A stretch of DNA of 64,000 nt from Pseudomonas grandcourensis (GTDB lineage Bacteria; Pseudomonadota; Gammaproteobacteria; Pseudomonadales; Pseudomonadaceae). This document shows positions 9,890-18,932 of this stretch, piece after piece. Under the pieces are notes generated by a model that did no database searches, was not told the DNA's origin, and worked only from the letters and a program-made list of their open reading frames with translations. Where the stretch lies: contig NZ_CP150919.1 in the NCBI RefSeq assembly GCF_039909015.1, positions 6,052,501 to 6,116,500 of the forward strand, read 5' to 3'. The stretch's first letter is position 1, and every line of letters begins with the position of its first letter. The position numbers and the translations under genes were made by a program.

Positions 9890-10681
9890 TTAGTAGTTGA
9901 AAGTCTTGACCAGCAGCAGGTCGCCGATTGCGCGCAGGGGCACGATGAACGTCTCGCGTTTTTCATCGACGGTGTTTTCGTTGAGCACCAGGTTGATCTG
10001 CGAGGTAATCACCTCGTTCTGGTTGCCGGACTCATCGAAGTTATAGCCGCCGCTGCCGAAGTTGCCCCAATAGTTCACGTAAACCAGATAGGTGCCATGC
10101 AGCGGTGCAGTCATGGTGAACATTTCCGGACCCGGGCCATCGACGCCGTCAGGGTCGAGGCCGCCGCCATTGGTCAAGGCCGAATGCGCCCAGAAAGCAT
10201 GCTGGCCATCGGGCGTGACAATGTGCAGGTCGAGCTCGGCTTTCGGATCATCCCAACCCAGCACCACGCGAATCCGCGCCGGCGTGCGCAGGTTGTTGGC
10301 TTCATAGAATTGAACACGCTTGAGGGACTGGCCTTCGGCGCTGCGCACTTCGACGCTGTTGGAGCCGGCGCCAAACGCATAGGGCCGAGCAAAACGCCCT
10401 TGCTCGTCGGTATAGAGATTCAGCGGATTGCCGTTGACCGCCAAGGTGTGCGGCCCACGCTGGGTGCCCAGGGCCTTCAGTCGGCCTTCGATCATCGTGC
10501 GATTGCGCTGCACACCCCGATCAATCGGCGGCGTGGGATAGGCGACTTGCGGGTTTTCGCTACGGTCCAGCAAGCCGTTGAAACGCCAGCCGCCCACCGG
10601 TTCCGATAACTCGGCATTGGGCGCGGCCAGAATCACGGGCGCGAAAACCAGCCCGATCAGCAGCAAAAGAAATGAACGCAT
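9890..10681 (-). CDS. magA: periplasmic DUF2135 protein, first gene of the alpha-2-macroglobulin operon (MagA-like)
   Basis: A strong Shine-Dalgarno (AGGAGG, 6 bp upstream) fixes the start at 10681, giving 263 residues. A signal peptide (LLLLIGLVFAPVILA) precedes a DUF2135 body with LDLHIVTPDGQHAFW and TYLVYVNYWGNFG. It is clearly paralogous to the last gene of the operon (510-1322): the same motifs appear in the same order, including the C-terminal ETFIVPLRAIGDLLLVKTF block, which matches the other copy's ETFLVPMRAVGELTLVKGF. No promoter is certain, but the 370-bp region upstream is the obvious place for operon control. The GGA inside the ribosome-binding site is compatible with RsmA-type control, as described for the P. 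aeruginosa operon. Confidence 0.85.
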   Translation of the reverse strand: MRSFLLLLIGLVFAPVILAAPNAELSEPVGGWRFNGLLDRSENPQVAYPTPPIDRGVQRNRTMIEGRLKALGTQRGPHTLAVNGNPLNLYTDEQGRFARPYAFGAGSNSVEVRSAEGQSLKRVQFYEANNLRTPARIRVVLGWDDPKAELDLHIVTPDGQHAFWAHSALTNGGGLDPDGVDGPGPEMFTMTAPLHGTYLVYVNYWGNFGSGGYNFDESGNQNEVITSQINLVLNENTVDEKRETFIVPLRAIGDLLLVKTFNY

Positions 10682-11049
10682 GCGACGCCTCCTGCCATGC
10701 ATGACGAAACCTTGCGCCTGATCCTGGGCGCGTTACAGATGTGGATACTGCGTTTCGTCTGAAAGACCCGTGAGTGCCAGGTCGTATAGGGCTCGAAGGT
10801 TAGCCATTCGGGTGTTTTTTAACAATCGGATGGCACCGAAATTGCGGCGGGAATCACGGTAACGGGTGGACGGTGAGCCGAATAGCGATCTTATTCGGCT
10901 CATAAAGTGAGCCGAATAATCCGTATCGTCGGGTTGCCACGAACTTTGTGGCACTCACAACCATGGCTTTCGAATCCCCCCTTCATTTGCCCATGAACCC
11001 CCTATCTGCTAGTGTCGCGCCGGTTTAACGTCAACCGGAAATCGCCGCC
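10682..11049. other. divergent intergenic region between magA and xseB
   Basis: This 368-bp region separates magA (minus) from xseB (plus) and should hold both promoters. It contains the triple GAGCCGAATA repeat at 10873-10918 and a 6-bp inverted repeat TGCCAC/GTGGCA at about 10936-10954. A 73-codon minus-strand open frame (10733-10954) crosses it, starting at a GTG without a convincing ribosome-binding site. It shows no family I recognise, so I do not call it a gene. Confidence 0.45.
10873..10918. repeat. three copies of GTGAGCCGAATA in alternating orientation
   Basis: Copy 1 (10873-10884) and copy 3 (10907-10918) read GTGAGCCGAATA on the plus strand. Copy 2 (TATTCGGCTCA, 10892-10902) is their inverted complement. 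Copy 2 can therefore pair with copy 1 (7-nt loop) or with copy 3 (5-nt loop, 11-bp stem), giving two mutually exclusive hairpins, or the array may be three operator half-sites. It lies about 190 bp upstream of the magA start. Confidence 0.6.
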
Positions 11050-11292
11050 ATGGCCCGCAAAAAAGCTGCACTGGATTTCGAACAGTCCCTCGCCGACCTG
11101 CAAACGCTGGTGGAGCGTCTGGAGAATGGCGAATTGTCGCTGGAGGACTCGCTGGCCGCTTTCGAGCAAGGCATCGGTCTGACCCGCGATTGCCAGGCGG
11201 CGCTGGCCCAGGCCGAGCAAAAGGTTCAGGTGCTGCTCGAGCGTGATGGCGAGTTGGCCGAGGAACCCTTCGACGCGGATCAGCCAGAATGA
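11050..11292 (+). CDS. xseB: exodeoxyribonuclease VII small subunit
   Basis: The 80-residue protein has the XseB pattern: [20 protein letters not shown], then [19 protein letters not shown] and a long acidic coiled-coil tail ([18 protein letters not shown]). It binds several-to-one to XseA and is needed for degradation of single-stranded DNA. The large subunit is not in this window. The stop overlaps the ispA start (ATGA), so the two are translationally coupled. This xseB-ispA-dxs order is conserved widely in gammaproteobacteria. Confidence 0.95.
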   Translation: MARKKAALDFEQSLADLQTLVERLENGELSLEDSLAAFEQGIGLTRDCQAALAQAEQKVQVLLERDGELAEEPFDADQPE

Positions 11293-12176
11293 TTGCAGCG
11301 TACTCGGCAACCAGCCAGGCCCGCGTCAATGCGGCTCTGGATACCCTGTTCAATGCACCGAGCCCCGAGCTGGCGCGGCTGTATGAAGCCATGCGCTACA
11401 GCGTGATGAATGGCGGCAAACGCGTGCGTCCACTGCTGGCCTACGCCGCGTGCGAAGCGTTGGGCGGCAAGGCCGAGCAAGCCAACGGCGCAGCCTGTGC
11501 CGTGGAGCTGATCCACGCCTACTCGCTGGTGCATGACGATTTACCGGCGATGGACGATGACGATCTGCGTCGCGGCCAGCCCACCACCCACAAAAAATTC
11601 GATGAAGCCTGCGCGATCCTCGCCGGCGACGGCTTGCAGAGCCTGGCCTTCAGCGCCCTGCTCGACCCGCGCCTGAACACATTGGACGCCGAGGTCCACC
11701 TGCAAATGGTCAGCGCCTTGGCACTGGCCGCAGGCCCGGCGGGCATGGTCGGCGGTCAGGCCATCGACCTCGGCTCGGTCGGTCTGAAGCTCGACCAGAA
11801 AGCCCTGGAGTACATGCACCGGCACAAGACCGGTGCGTTGATCGAGGTCAGCGTCAAGCTCGGTGCCCTGGCCAGCGGCCGTGCCGAGAAAGACGAACTC
11901 AAGTCCCTGCAGACTTATGCACAGGCCATCGGCCTGGCATTCCAGGTGCAGGACGACATTCTCGACGTCGAAAGCGATACCGAAACCCTCGGCAAACGCC
12001 AGGGCGCCGACATTGCCCGGGACAAGCCGACCTACCCGGCCCTGCTCGGCCTCGACGCCGCCAAGGCCTATGCCCTGGAGCTGCGCGACCAGGCCCTGCA
12101 CGCGCTGCGACCGTTTGACGCGGCGGCCGAGCCGTTGCGTGATCTGGCCCGGTATATCGTCGATCGCCGCAGCTGA
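11289..12176 (+). CDS. ispA: (2E,6E)-farnesyl diphosphate synthase
   Basis: The 295-residue short-chain polyprenyl synthase condenses IPP with DMAPP and GPP to make farnesyl diphosphate, the precursor of quinone side chains and undecaprenyl phosphate. The first aspartate-rich motif is at residues 83-93 ([10 protein letters not shown]) and the second is [11 protein letters not shown] near 223. The GKRVRP IPP-binding segment is at 43-48. Gammaproteobacterial FPP synthases are about 295-300 residues. It lies between xseB (overlapping) and dxs (91 bp downstream), linking the first and a late step of the MEP/isoprenoid pathway. Confidence 0.96.
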   Translation: MIAAYSATSQARVNAALDTLFNAPSPELARLYEAMRYSVMNGGKRVRPLLAYAACEALGGKAEQANGAACAVELIHAYSLVHDDLPAMDDDDLRRGQPTTHKKFDEACAILAGDGLQSLAFSALLDPRLNTLDAEVHLQMVSALALAAGPAGMVGGQAIDLGSVGLKLDQKALEYMHRHKTGALIEVSVKLGALASGRAEKDELKSLQTYAQAIGLAFQVQDDILDVESDTETLGKRQGADIARDKPTYPALLGLDAAKAYALELRDQALHALRPFDAAAEPLRDLARYIVDRRS

Positions 12177-12267
12177 CGGCGATTGCGCCAAAAAAGACCA
12201 ACGCGTGGGCAGGGGGCGATGCATCAGGTAAACTGCCGCATCTTTTATACCTATAACGATTCGCCTG

Positions 12268-14166
12268 ATGCCCACGACGTTTCATGAGATTCCCCGCAAG
12301 CGCCCGACCACGCCCCTGCTCGACCGCGCGAACACGCCGGACGGCCTGCGCCGGTTAGGCGAAGCCGAGCTGGAAACCCTGGCCGATGAGTTGCGCCTGG
12401 AATTGCTCTACACGGTCGGCCAGACCGGTGGGCATTTCGGTGCCGGCCTGGGCGTGATCGAGCTGACCATCGCGCTGCATTACGTCTTCGACACCCCGGA
12501 CGACCGGTTGGTGTGGGACGTGGGTCATCAGGCGTATCCACACAAGATCCTCACCGGTCGTCGCGAGCGCATGGGCACCCTGCGCCAGAAGGACGGCGTC
12601 GCCGCCTTCCCGCGCCGTTCCGAGAGCGAGTACGACACCTTTGGCGTCGGCCACTCCAGCACCTCGATCAGTGCCGCGCTGGGCATGGCGATTGCCGCCC
12701 GCCTGCAAAACAGCGAGCGCAAGGCGATCGCGGTGATCGGCGACGGCGCGTTGACCGCCGGCATGGCGTTCGAGGCGCTGAACCATGCGCCGGAAGTGGA
12801 CGCCAACATGCTGGTGATCCTCAACGACAACGACATGTCGATCTCGCGCAACGTCGGTGGCTTGTCGAACTACCTGGCGAAGATCCTTTCCAGCCGCACC
12901 TACGCGAGCATGCGCGAAGGCAGCAAGAAAGTGCTGTCGCGCCTGCCCGGTGCCTGGGAAATCGCCCGCCGGACCGAAGAATATGCCAAAGGCATGCTGG
13001 TTCCCGGCACGCTGTTCGAAGAACTGGGCTGGAACTACATCGGCCCCATCGATGGCCACGACCTGCCGACCCTGATCGCCACCCTGCGCAACATGCGCGA
13101 CCTGAAAGGTCCGCAGTTCCTGCACGTCGTCACCAAGAAAGGCAAAGGCTTCGCCCCGGCGGAAGTCGACCCGATCGGTTACCACGCCATCACCAAACTC
13201 GAACCGCTGGACGCCCCGGCCGCCGCGCCGAAAAAGGCCAGCGGGCCGAAGTACTCCGGTGTGTTCGGCGAATGGCTGTGCGACATGGCGGCGGCCGATC
13301 CGCGTCTGGTCGGGATTACCCCGGCGATGAAGGAAGGCTCGGACCTGGTCGCTTTCAGCGAACGCTTCCCGCTGCGCTACTTCGACGTGGCCATTGCCGA
13401 GCAGCACGCGGTGACGTTTGCCGCCGGCATGGCCTGCGAAGGCGCGAAACCGGTGGTGGCAATCTACTCGACGTTCCTGCAACGCGGTTACGACCAATTG
13501 GTGCATGACGTCGCCGTGCAGAATCTCGACGTGCTGTTCGCCATCGACCGCGCCGGTCTGGTGGGCGAAGACGGCCCGACTCACGCCGGCAGCTTCGATC
13601 TTTCGTACCTGCGCTGCATCCCCGGCATGCTGGTGATGACCCCGAGCGATGAAAACGAGCTGCGCAAGATGCTCACCACCGGCCACCTGTACGAAGGCCC
13701 GGCGGCAGTGCGTTATCCACGCGGCAACGGCCCGAACGCGACCATTGAGAAAGACCTCGAGCCGATCGAGATCGGCAAGGGCGTAGTCCGCCGCCAGGGC
13801 AGCAAAGTGGCCCTGCTGGTGTTCGGCGTGCAACTGGCCGAAGCCCTGAAAGTCGCCGAGACGCTGGACGCGACCGTGGTCGACATGCGTTTCGTCAAGC
13901 CGTTGGATGAAGAACTCGTTCGTGAAATCGCTGCCAGCCATGAACTGCTGGTGACGGTCGAAGAAAACGCGATCATGGGCGGCGCCGGTGGCGCGGTCAG
14001 CGAATTCCTCGCCCGCGAAAACATCCTCAAGTCGATGCTGCACCTGGGCTTGCCGGACATTTACGTCGAACACGCCAAGCCTGCGCAAATGCTGGCTGAG
14101 TGTGGTCTGGATGAGGCAGGGATCGAGGCTTCGATCCGCGAGCGCCTGCAACTGCTGAACATCTAA
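12268..14166 (+). CDS. dxs: 1-deoxy-D-xylulose-5-phosphate synthase
   Basis: The 632-residue thiamine-diphosphate enzyme joins pyruvate and glyceraldehyde 3-phosphate to start the MEP isoprenoid pathway. The TPP-binding [17 protein letters not shown] motif is at about residue 155. The pyrimidine-binding domain contains [18 protein letters not shown] with the conserved glutamate, and [15 protein letters not shown] follows. The C-terminal transketolase domain ends in LLNI. Length is normal for the family. The ribosome-binding site is weak; the ATG at 12268 is chosen because the preceding bases show no coding continuity. It is probably cotranscribed with xseB and ispA. Confidence 0.97.
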   Translation: MPTTFHEIPRKRPTTPLLDRANTPDGLRRLGEAELETLADELRLELLYTVGQTGGHFGAGLGVIELTIALHYVFDTPDDRLVWDVGHQAYPHKILTGRRERMGTLRQKDGVAAFPRRSESEYDTFGVGHSSTSISAALGMAIAARLQNSERKAIAVIGDGALTAGMAFEALNHAPEVDANMLVILNDNDMSISRNVGGLSNYLAKILSSRTYASMREGSKKVLSRLPGAWEIARRTEEYAKGMLVPGTLFEELGWNYIGPIDGHDLPTLIATLRNMRDLKGPQFLHVVTKKGKGFAPAEVDPIGYHAITKLEPLDAPAAAPKKASGPKYSGVFGEWLCDMAAADPRLVGITPAMKEGSDLVAFSERFPLRYFDVAIAEQHAVTFAAGMACEGAKPVVAIYSTFLQRGYDQLVHDVAVQNLDVLFAIDRAGLVGEDGPTHAGSFDLSYLRCIPGMLVMTPSDENELRKMLTTGHLYEGPAAVRYPRGNGPNATIEKDLEPIEIGKGVVRRQGSKVALLVFGVQLAEALKVAETLDATVVDMRFVKPLDEELVREIAASHELLVTVEENAIMGGAGGAVSEFLARENILKSMLHLGLPDIYVEHAKPAQMLAECGLDEAGIEASIRERLQLLNI

Positions 14167-14177
14167 ACGCAAAACCC

Positions 14178-14267
14178 TGTGGGAGCGAGCTTGCTCGCGA
14201 TGGCGGCCTGTCAGTCGACTCAAATGCTGACTGATACACCGCTATCGCGAGCAAGCTCGCTCCCACA
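14178..14267. repeat. REPIN (two inverted REP sequences)
   Basis: The left REP begins TGTGGGAGCGAGCTTGCTCG, and the right copy is its inverted complement ending GCTCGCTCCCACA; about 30 bp of variable sequence lies between them. This is the common Pseudomonas GTGGGAGCGAGC type. It sits between dxs and the downstream TonB-dependent receptor gene and may act as a transcript-stabilising hairpin. Confidence 0.85.
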
Positions 14268-14323
14268 GTGGTTTTCAGCGTCTATCAAAACTGTATTCGC
14301 CTCAAAGCACCAACGGACTACCC

Positions 14324-16177
14324 ATGAAACTCTCCCCCTTCGCCCTGACGCTGACCCTGCTGCCGGCCGGTCAATTGCTGGCCGACACCTTCGAACGCGA
14401 CCAGGCCCTGAAGCTGCCCGACGTGTTGATCAGCGCCAACCGCCAGGTCGAAGCGCGTAACGACAGCAGCGCCGCCAACACCGTATTCACCCGCGAAGAC
14501 ATCGATCGCCTGCAACCCGATAGCGTCACTGACCTGTTGCGTCGGGTGCCGGGCGTGCAAGTCTCGCAGACCGGCGGGCGCGGCAGCATTCCGGGTGTCT
14601 ACATCCGTGGCACCCAGTCAGCCCAGAGCCTGGTGCTGGTGGATGGCCAACGCATCGGCAGCTCGACCTCCGGCGACAGCAACCTGCAACACATCAATAT
14701 CGAACAGGTCGAGCGCGTGGAAGTGCTGCGCGGCTCCCGCTCGGTTATTTACGGCAGCGATGCGATTGGCGGGGTGATCCAGATCTTCACCCGCCGTGGC
14801 GGCGAACAAGGCCTGCAGCCGCGGATGCACATGGGTTTTGGCAGCAACCAGACCTGGGAGCGCAGTCTCGGTTTGTCCGGTGGCGATGAGCAAACCCGCT
14901 TCAACCTCGGCGCCAGCCTCGACGAAACCGCCGGGATCAATCGCACCCACGAGTCGTATCCCAGTGATGGCGATCACGACGCGTATCGCAACAAGTCCCT
15001 CAGCCTGAGCCTGAGTCACGCCCTGACGGAAGACATCGAAGTCGGCGCCAACCTGCTGGATAACCGTGGCAAGAGCGAGTTCGACAGTCCATTCGATTCA
15101 GTTCAACAGCAGCCCTACAACGAATTCGATGTGAGCAGTGTCAGCAGTTACATTGACGCGCGCATCAATGAAGCATGGAAAACCCGTGTTGAATTCGGCC
15201 ACAGCGAAAACCGAGAGAAAAACCTCGACAAGCTCAGTGACGAACGCAGCGCTTTCAACACCTACCGCGACTCGGTGAACTGGCAGAACGACCTGACGCT
15301 CAACGAGCGCAACAGCCTGATGCTGGGTGGTGACTGGTACGAAGACCGGATCAACAGCACCACGGCGTTCGACGAAGACAGCCGCTGGAACCGTGCCGCG
15401 TTTATCCAGCATCGCTTTCAGGCGAACAGTTTCTCCACGGAGTTGGGCCTGCGTCACGACGAAAACCAGCAGTTCGGCAGTCAGAACACCTGGAGCGGTA
15501 CCTTTACCCTGCCGCTTAACCCGGATAACGAAATACTGCTGAGTTACAGCGAGGGTTTCCGTGCGCCGACGTTCAACGACTTGTATTACCCGAACTACAA
15601 CAACCCCGACCTGAAACCTGAAACCTCGAAAAGCTATGAACTGCAATGGCGCAGCCAAATAACCGAGAGCAGTCGCTTAGAAGCGTCGCTGTATCGCACA
15701 GATATTGAAGACGCAATCATCTACAGCTCCCGCCCTGAGAACGTTGCTTCCGCGAGAATCAACGGCTTCGAAGCAGCGCTGAAACAGGAACTGTTCGGCT
15801 GGCAGAGCAATCTGGGCGTGGCGATCATCGACCCGCGCGATCGTGACACGGGCCACACCCTGGCCCGTCGTGCGCGGCGCACCTTGAGTTGGGATCTGGA
15901 CCGTCAGTTCGATCGCCTGGGCCTCGGCGCCAGTTGGCAAGCGGTCAGCAGCAGCTATGACGACTTGAACAATCAACAGCCATTGGGTGGCTATGCCTTG
16001 TTGGGGTTGCGCAGCAGTTGGGAGCTCAATCGTGAAATCCAGCTGGAGCTGAAGGTCGACAACCTGCTGGACAAGGGTTACAGCCGGGCGCTGTACAGCT
16101 TCCAAGGTAGTCAGTACGGGTATCGCGAGGAAGGTCGGGCGTGGATGTTCGGGGTGACCTGGACGCCGGAGATCTGA
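14324..16177 (+). CDS. btuB: TonB-dependent outer-membrane receptor, BtuB-like (vitamin B12)
   Basis: The 617-residue protein has a signal peptide (residues 1-20) and a TonB box-like segment (LPDVLISANR, about residues 29-38). A plug domain follows (REDIDRLQPDSVTDLLRRVPGVQV, IYGSDAIGGVIQIFTRRG), then a 22-strand barrel pattern ending in the aromatic C-terminus WMFGVTWTPEI. Length and plug sequence match E. coli BtuB. The BtuF-like gene convergent with it supports corrinoid uptake. I see no cobalamin riboswitch in the 157 bp upstream, which is largely filled by a REPIN. Related heme or other receptors cannot be fully excluded. Confidence 0.88.
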   Translation: MKLSPFALTLTLLPAGQLLADTFERDQALKLPDVLISANRQVEARNDSSAANTVFTREDIDRLQPDSVTDLLRRVPGVQVSQTGGRGSIPGVYIRGTQSAQSLVLVDGQRIGSSTSGDSNLQHINIEQVERVEVLRGSRSVIYGSDAIGGVIQIFTRRGGEQGLQPRMHMGFGSNQTWERSLGLSGGDEQTRFNLGASLDETAGINRTHESYPSDGDHDAYRNKSLSLSLSHALTEDIEVGANLLDNRGKSEFDSPFDSVQQQPYNEFDVSSVSSYIDARINEAWKTRVEFGHSENREKNLDKLSDERSAFNTYRDSVNWQNDLTLNERNSLMLGGDWYEDRINSTTAFDEDSRWNRAAFIQHRFQANSFSTELGLRHDENQQFGSQNTWSGTFTLPLNPDNEILLSYSEGFRAPTFNDLYYPNYNNPDLKPETSKSYELQWRSQITESSRLEASLYRTDIEDAIIYSSRPENVASARINGFEAALKQELFGWQSNLGVAIIDPRDRDTGHTLARRARRTLSWDLDRQFDRLGLGASWQAVSSSYDDLNNQQPLGGYALLGLRSSWELNREIQLELKVDNLLDKGYSRALYSFQGSQYGYREEGRAWMFGVTWTPEI

Positions 16178-16194
16178 GGCTGACGCAAATCATT

Positions 16195-16325
16195 GTGGCG
16201 AGGGAGCTTGCTCCCGCTCGACTGCGCAGCAGTCGCAATCAAAGCTGACAGGGGCAATCAGACAAATTGCAGTGTTGGTTTTTAGGGCTGCTTCGCAGCC
16301 CAGCGGGAGCAAGCTCCCTCGCCAC
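16195..16325. repeat. REPIN of the GTGGCGAGGGAGC type at a convergent gene junction
   Basis: The outer arms GTGGCGAGGGAGCTTGCTCC and their inverted complement flank about 90 bp. That interior includes smaller hairpins such as GGGCTGC-TTC-GCAGCCC. It lies between the convergent btuB and btuF-like genes and could separate their transcripts. The arm sequence differs from the GTGGGAGCGAGC family seen elsewhere in the window. Confidence 0.8.
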
Positions 16326-16327
16326 AG

Positions 16328-17128
16328 TTACAAATTCGGCGCGATCAACTGGCACAGCTTTGCAGTCGCCTCGACCATCTGCCCACTCGGCCGCTCCAGC
16401 CCTTTGTCCGTCACCAGGCGCAACTGTCCCTGTGCCACGGCCGCCACCTGCGGCCAGGCTTTCCACGCATCGAGCTGCGCCTGCTCACTGGCCAGAATCA
16501 CCTCGGGATTACGCTGCAAAACAGCCTCCACACTCACCTGAGGTGCCGGCAGTTTTAGATCGGCAAACACGTTTTGCGCACCGCAGACCTCCAGCGCATC
16601 GCTGATGATCTGCTCACCGCCCACCGTGTACAGCGGCCGATCCCAGACCTGATAGAACACTCGTAACGGCTTGTCCCGGCGATAGCGCTGACGCAATTCA
16701 TCCAGCCGCTGGCGTAAATCGCTGGCCAATGAAATTCCGCGCTCAGGTCGACCGAGCTGAGCGGCAATGACCTCGATCTGCGCGGCGAGCTGGTTCAGGC
16801 TGTGGGGTTCAGCGACGTAGGTGGGAATATTCAGTCGCTTGAGCTGGTCACGCTGGGCCGGGCCGACGCTACCGGGCCATAGCAGCAACAGATCGGGCTT
16901 CAGGCTGAGCAAGCGCTCCATGTCCAACTGGCCATAACGGCCAACGGAGGGCAGATTCTTGAGTGGCGCAAGCCGTTCACCGGCGTCCAGCACACCCACC
17001 AGGAGGTCGGCGGAACCCAGTTCAACGACGATTTCAGAGAGCGACGGTGCGAGGCTGACAACCCGTTCGACCGCGAATACCGACCCACTGGCGGCCAGCA
17101 GCGACACCGCCAGCCAGAACGCGCGCAT
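16328..17128 (-). CDS. btuF: periplasmic cobalamin-binding protein, BtuF-like
   Basis: The 266-residue protein starts at the ATG at 17128, which shares one base with the preceding gene's stop (TGATG). Its signal peptide (FWLAVSLLAASGSVFA) is followed by the class III periplasmic-binding fold: RVVSLAPSLSEIVVELG, then LKPDLLLLWPG and QVWDRPLYTVGGEQIISDAL. It would deliver corrinoids from a BtuB-type receptor to an inner-membrane BtuCD transporter. No btuC or btuD is present here. It is the last gene of a three-gene group led by ribA. A heme- or siderophore-binding role is less likely but possible. Confidence 0.85.
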   Translation of the reverse strand: MRAFWLAVSLLAASGSVFAVERVVSLAPSLSEIVVELGSADLLVGVLDAGERLAPLKNLPSVGRYGQLDMERLLSLKPDLLLLWPGSVGPAQRDQLKRLNIPTYVAEPHSLNQLAAQIEVIAAQLGRPERGISLASDLRQRLDELRQRYRRDKPLRVFYQVWDRPLYTVGGEQIISDALEVCGAQNVFADLKLPAPQVSVEAVLQRNPEVILASEQAQLDAWKAWPQVAAVAQGQLRLVTDKGLERPSGQMVEATAKLCQLIAPNL

Positions 17129-17547
17129 CAACCGAGTTGACGCGGAATACGGTAGAGGTAGAACAGCACCACGGTCGACAGTGCCAGCAGCATCAGCGGC
17201 ACGGCTTCGAGACCGACGAACACCGCCAGGGCACCGATCCAGGCCGGCAGCCCGGCGGCCAGGAATGCCGTGCGCCGCTTGGCCGCCAGACTGATCCAGG
17301 CGCTTGGTTCTTCAGGGGTATCAAGGGCTTTCTGGGTGGCGATCAGCGCGTGTTTGTAGGCGCCGAAAAACTTCAGGCTGACAAACATCGAGGCGACTCC
17401 GGCGATGAACAACGGCATCGACAGCACCGGCAGAATGGCTTCGCTCTGGCCGAACAGCGCGTTGATCACAAACAGCGGCAACAAGGCCAATGCCAGGTAT
17501 TGCCACCAGTTGACGGACAGTCGCCGCCGCACCTGACCGCGGGTCAC
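17128..17547 (-). CDS. small integral membrane protein of unknown function
   Basis: The 139-residue protein has about four transmembrane helices: [60 protein letters not shown] and [15 protein letters not shown] soluble loop lies between helices 2 and 3 ([18 protein letters not shown]). The start ATG overlaps the ribA stop (ATGA), and its own stop overlaps the btuF start, so all three genes look translationally coupled. A homologue occupies the same place beside ribA in P. aeruginosa. I recognise no named family and assign no function. Confidence 0.75.
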   Translation of the reverse strand: MTRGQVRRRLSVNWWQYLALALLPLFVINALFGQSEAILPVLSMPLFIAGVASMFVSLKFFGAYKHALIATQKALDTPEEPSAWISLAAKRRTAFLAAGLPAWIGALAVFVGLEAVPLMLLALSTVVLFYLYRIPRQLG

Positions 17548-18161
17548 GCCCGGTCTACCTCGCCCTGATGCTCATTGCCCATCATGTGGTCGAGCTTGCT
17601 GGCTTTGGTCGCCAGGTAGAGTCGGTTATGCGGGTTGTGGCCAGTGTGCAGCGGCACGCGCTCGGCGACCACGATCCCCATGTCGGTCAAGGCCTTGACC
17701 TTGCGCGGGTTGTTGGTCATCAGGCGCAGGGACTTCACGCCCATGTGCTCCAGCATCGGCAGGCACATGGCGTAGTCACGCTGGTCGGCGGCAAAGCCCA
17801 GACGTTCGTTGGCTTCGACGGTATCGGCGCCACCGTCCTGCAGCTCATAGGCGCGTATTTTGTTGAGCAGACCAATGCCCCGGCCTTCCTGACGCAAGTA
17901 GAGCAACACGCCACGACCTTCACGGGCGATGGCCTGCAAGGCAGCTTCCAGTTGCGAGCCGCAGTCGCAACGTTGGCTAAACAGGGCATCGCCCGTCAGG
18001 CATTCGGAGTGCAACCGGCCGAGTACCGGGGCACCGTCATCGAACTCACCCAGGCTGAGCACAACGTGCTCGCGGCCGGTGGCTTCATCGAGAAAGCCAT
18101 GCATGGTGAATTGCGCAAAAGGTGTTGGCAGCTTGCAAGCGGCGACAAAAGCGACAGGCAC
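17544..18161 (-). CDS. ribA: GTP cyclohydrolase II
   Basis: The 205-residue enzyme opens the imidazole ring of GTP in the first committed step of riboflavin synthesis. The three zinc ligands are intact: C54 in HSECLTGD and C65/C67 in RCDCG. The catalytic segment [20 protein letters not shown] is also present. A GTG start is fixed by AGGAG 7 bp upstream. This is the window's only intact GTP cyclohydrolase II, because the RibA-like half of the ribB fusion at 21138-22229 lacks these cysteines. It leads a coupled operon with a small membrane gene and btuF, and stands apart from the main rib cluster. Confidence 0.96.
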   Translation of the reverse strand: MPVAFVAACKLPTPFAQFTMHGFLDEATGREHVVLSLGEFDDGAPVLGRLHSECLTGDALFSQRCDCGSQLEAALQAIAREGRGVLLYLRQEGRGIGLLNKIRAYELQDGGADTVEANERLGFAADQRDYAMCLPMLEHMGVKSLRLMTNNPRKVKALTDMGIVVAERVPLHTGHNPHNRLYLATKASKLDHMMGNEHQGEVDRA

Positions 18162-18292
18162 CGGTGTGCTCCTGATCTAAAAGTCTGAAGATTCGCAGAG
18201 CCGGCATTGTAACAGCAGGTTCCGGAGGACGCTTAGGCTGAATTATCGGCGATAACTATCAAAATGTTTGATATATGCCCCGGTACATACCC

Positions 18293-18381
18293 TGTGGGAG
18301 CGAGCCTGCTCGCGATTGCGTACTGTCAGCGACATCAATACTGACTGATACACCGCCATCGCGAGCAGGCTCGCTCCCACA
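18293..18381. repeat. REPIN between pgpA and ribA
   Basis: Two inverted REP copies of the GTGGGAGCGAGCCTGCTCG type flank about 30 bp. It lies in the 267-bp gap between pgpA's stop and ribA's start, about 130 bp upstream of ribA, so it separates the nrdR-rib-pgpA transcript from ribA. The rest of the gap (18182-18292) is AT-richer and would hold the ribA promoter, but I cannot pick a clear -35/-10 pair. Confidence 0.85.
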
Positions 18382-18428
18382 GGGTTCTGTGTCGGTCATC
18401 GGATCTGGAAAGCATTCGAATCAAACGG

Positions 18429-18932
18429 TCAGGCGAAAAACCACACCAGTCCCTGCATCGCCAACCAGGCAAACACCCCGGCCAGGACATCATCCAGCAT
18501 GATGCCGACGCCGCCATGTACATGCCGGTCAATCCAGCGAATCGGCCATGGCTTGAGAATGTCGAAGAAGCGGAACATCAGGAAACCGGCCAGTAACCAC
18601 TGCCAGCCTTCCGGCACCAGCCACAGGGTGATCCACATCCCGACCATTTCGTCCCAGACGATGCCTTCATGGTCGTGTACCCGCAAATCGTCGGCCACTT
18701 TGCCGCACAGCCAGAAGCCGAACAGCATGGTGATGCCCAGCATCAGCCAGTAACCCCAGTCGGGCAGCATCTGCCACAACGGGATAAAGGGCAGCGCAAC
18801 CAACGACCCCCAAGTGCCGGGCGCCTTTGGCAAGGTGCCCGAGCCGAAGCCGAACGCCAAAAAATGCCACGGATTACGCCAGACCGACGGCGGTACGTTT
18901 TCCGCCGGGACCTGTTTGGGATGATCTGTCAC
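18429..18932 (-). CDS. pgpA: phosphatidylglycerophosphatase A
   Basis: The 167-residue inner-membrane enzyme removes phosphate from phosphatidylglycerol phosphate to give phosphatidylglycerol. Family motifs are present: FGFGSGTLPKAPGTWGSL near the N-terminus, HDHEGIVWDEMVGMWI in the middle and RFFDILKPWPIRWID plus GIMLDDVLAG near the end. Three to four transmembrane helices are visible. The start is a GTG at 18932 overlapping the thiL stop (GTGA). Open frame continues upstream of this point, but it overlaps thiL and is not family sequence. It is the last gene of the nrdR-rib-nusB-thiL series. Confidence 0.95.
   Translation of the reverse strand: MTDHPKQVPAENVPPSVWRNPWHFLAFGFGSGTLPKAPGTWGSLVALPFIPLWQMLPDWGYWLMLGITMLFGFWLCGKVADDLRVHDHEGIVWDEMVGMWITLWLVPEGWQWLLAGFLMFRFFDILKPWPIRWIDRHVHGGVGIMLDDVLAGVFAWLAMQGLVWFFA

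Noticed and set aside
7982..10609. 875-codon plus-strand frame opposite magA/magB
   Set aside because: Same shadow effect; it also crosses two separate genes, and the minus-strand proteins have signal peptides and known families.
10733..10954. 73-codon minus-strand frame upstream of magA
   Set aside because: GTG start without a convincing ribosome-binding site; much of it is the GAGCCGAATA repeat array. It could be a gene remnant, but this cannot be shown.
12355..14223. 622-codon minus-strand frame opposite dxs
   Set aside because: Antisense shadow of dxs.
14167..14323. Cobalamin riboswitch before btuB
   Set aside because: The gap is short, mostly REPIN, and I see no B12-box core; not supported by eye.
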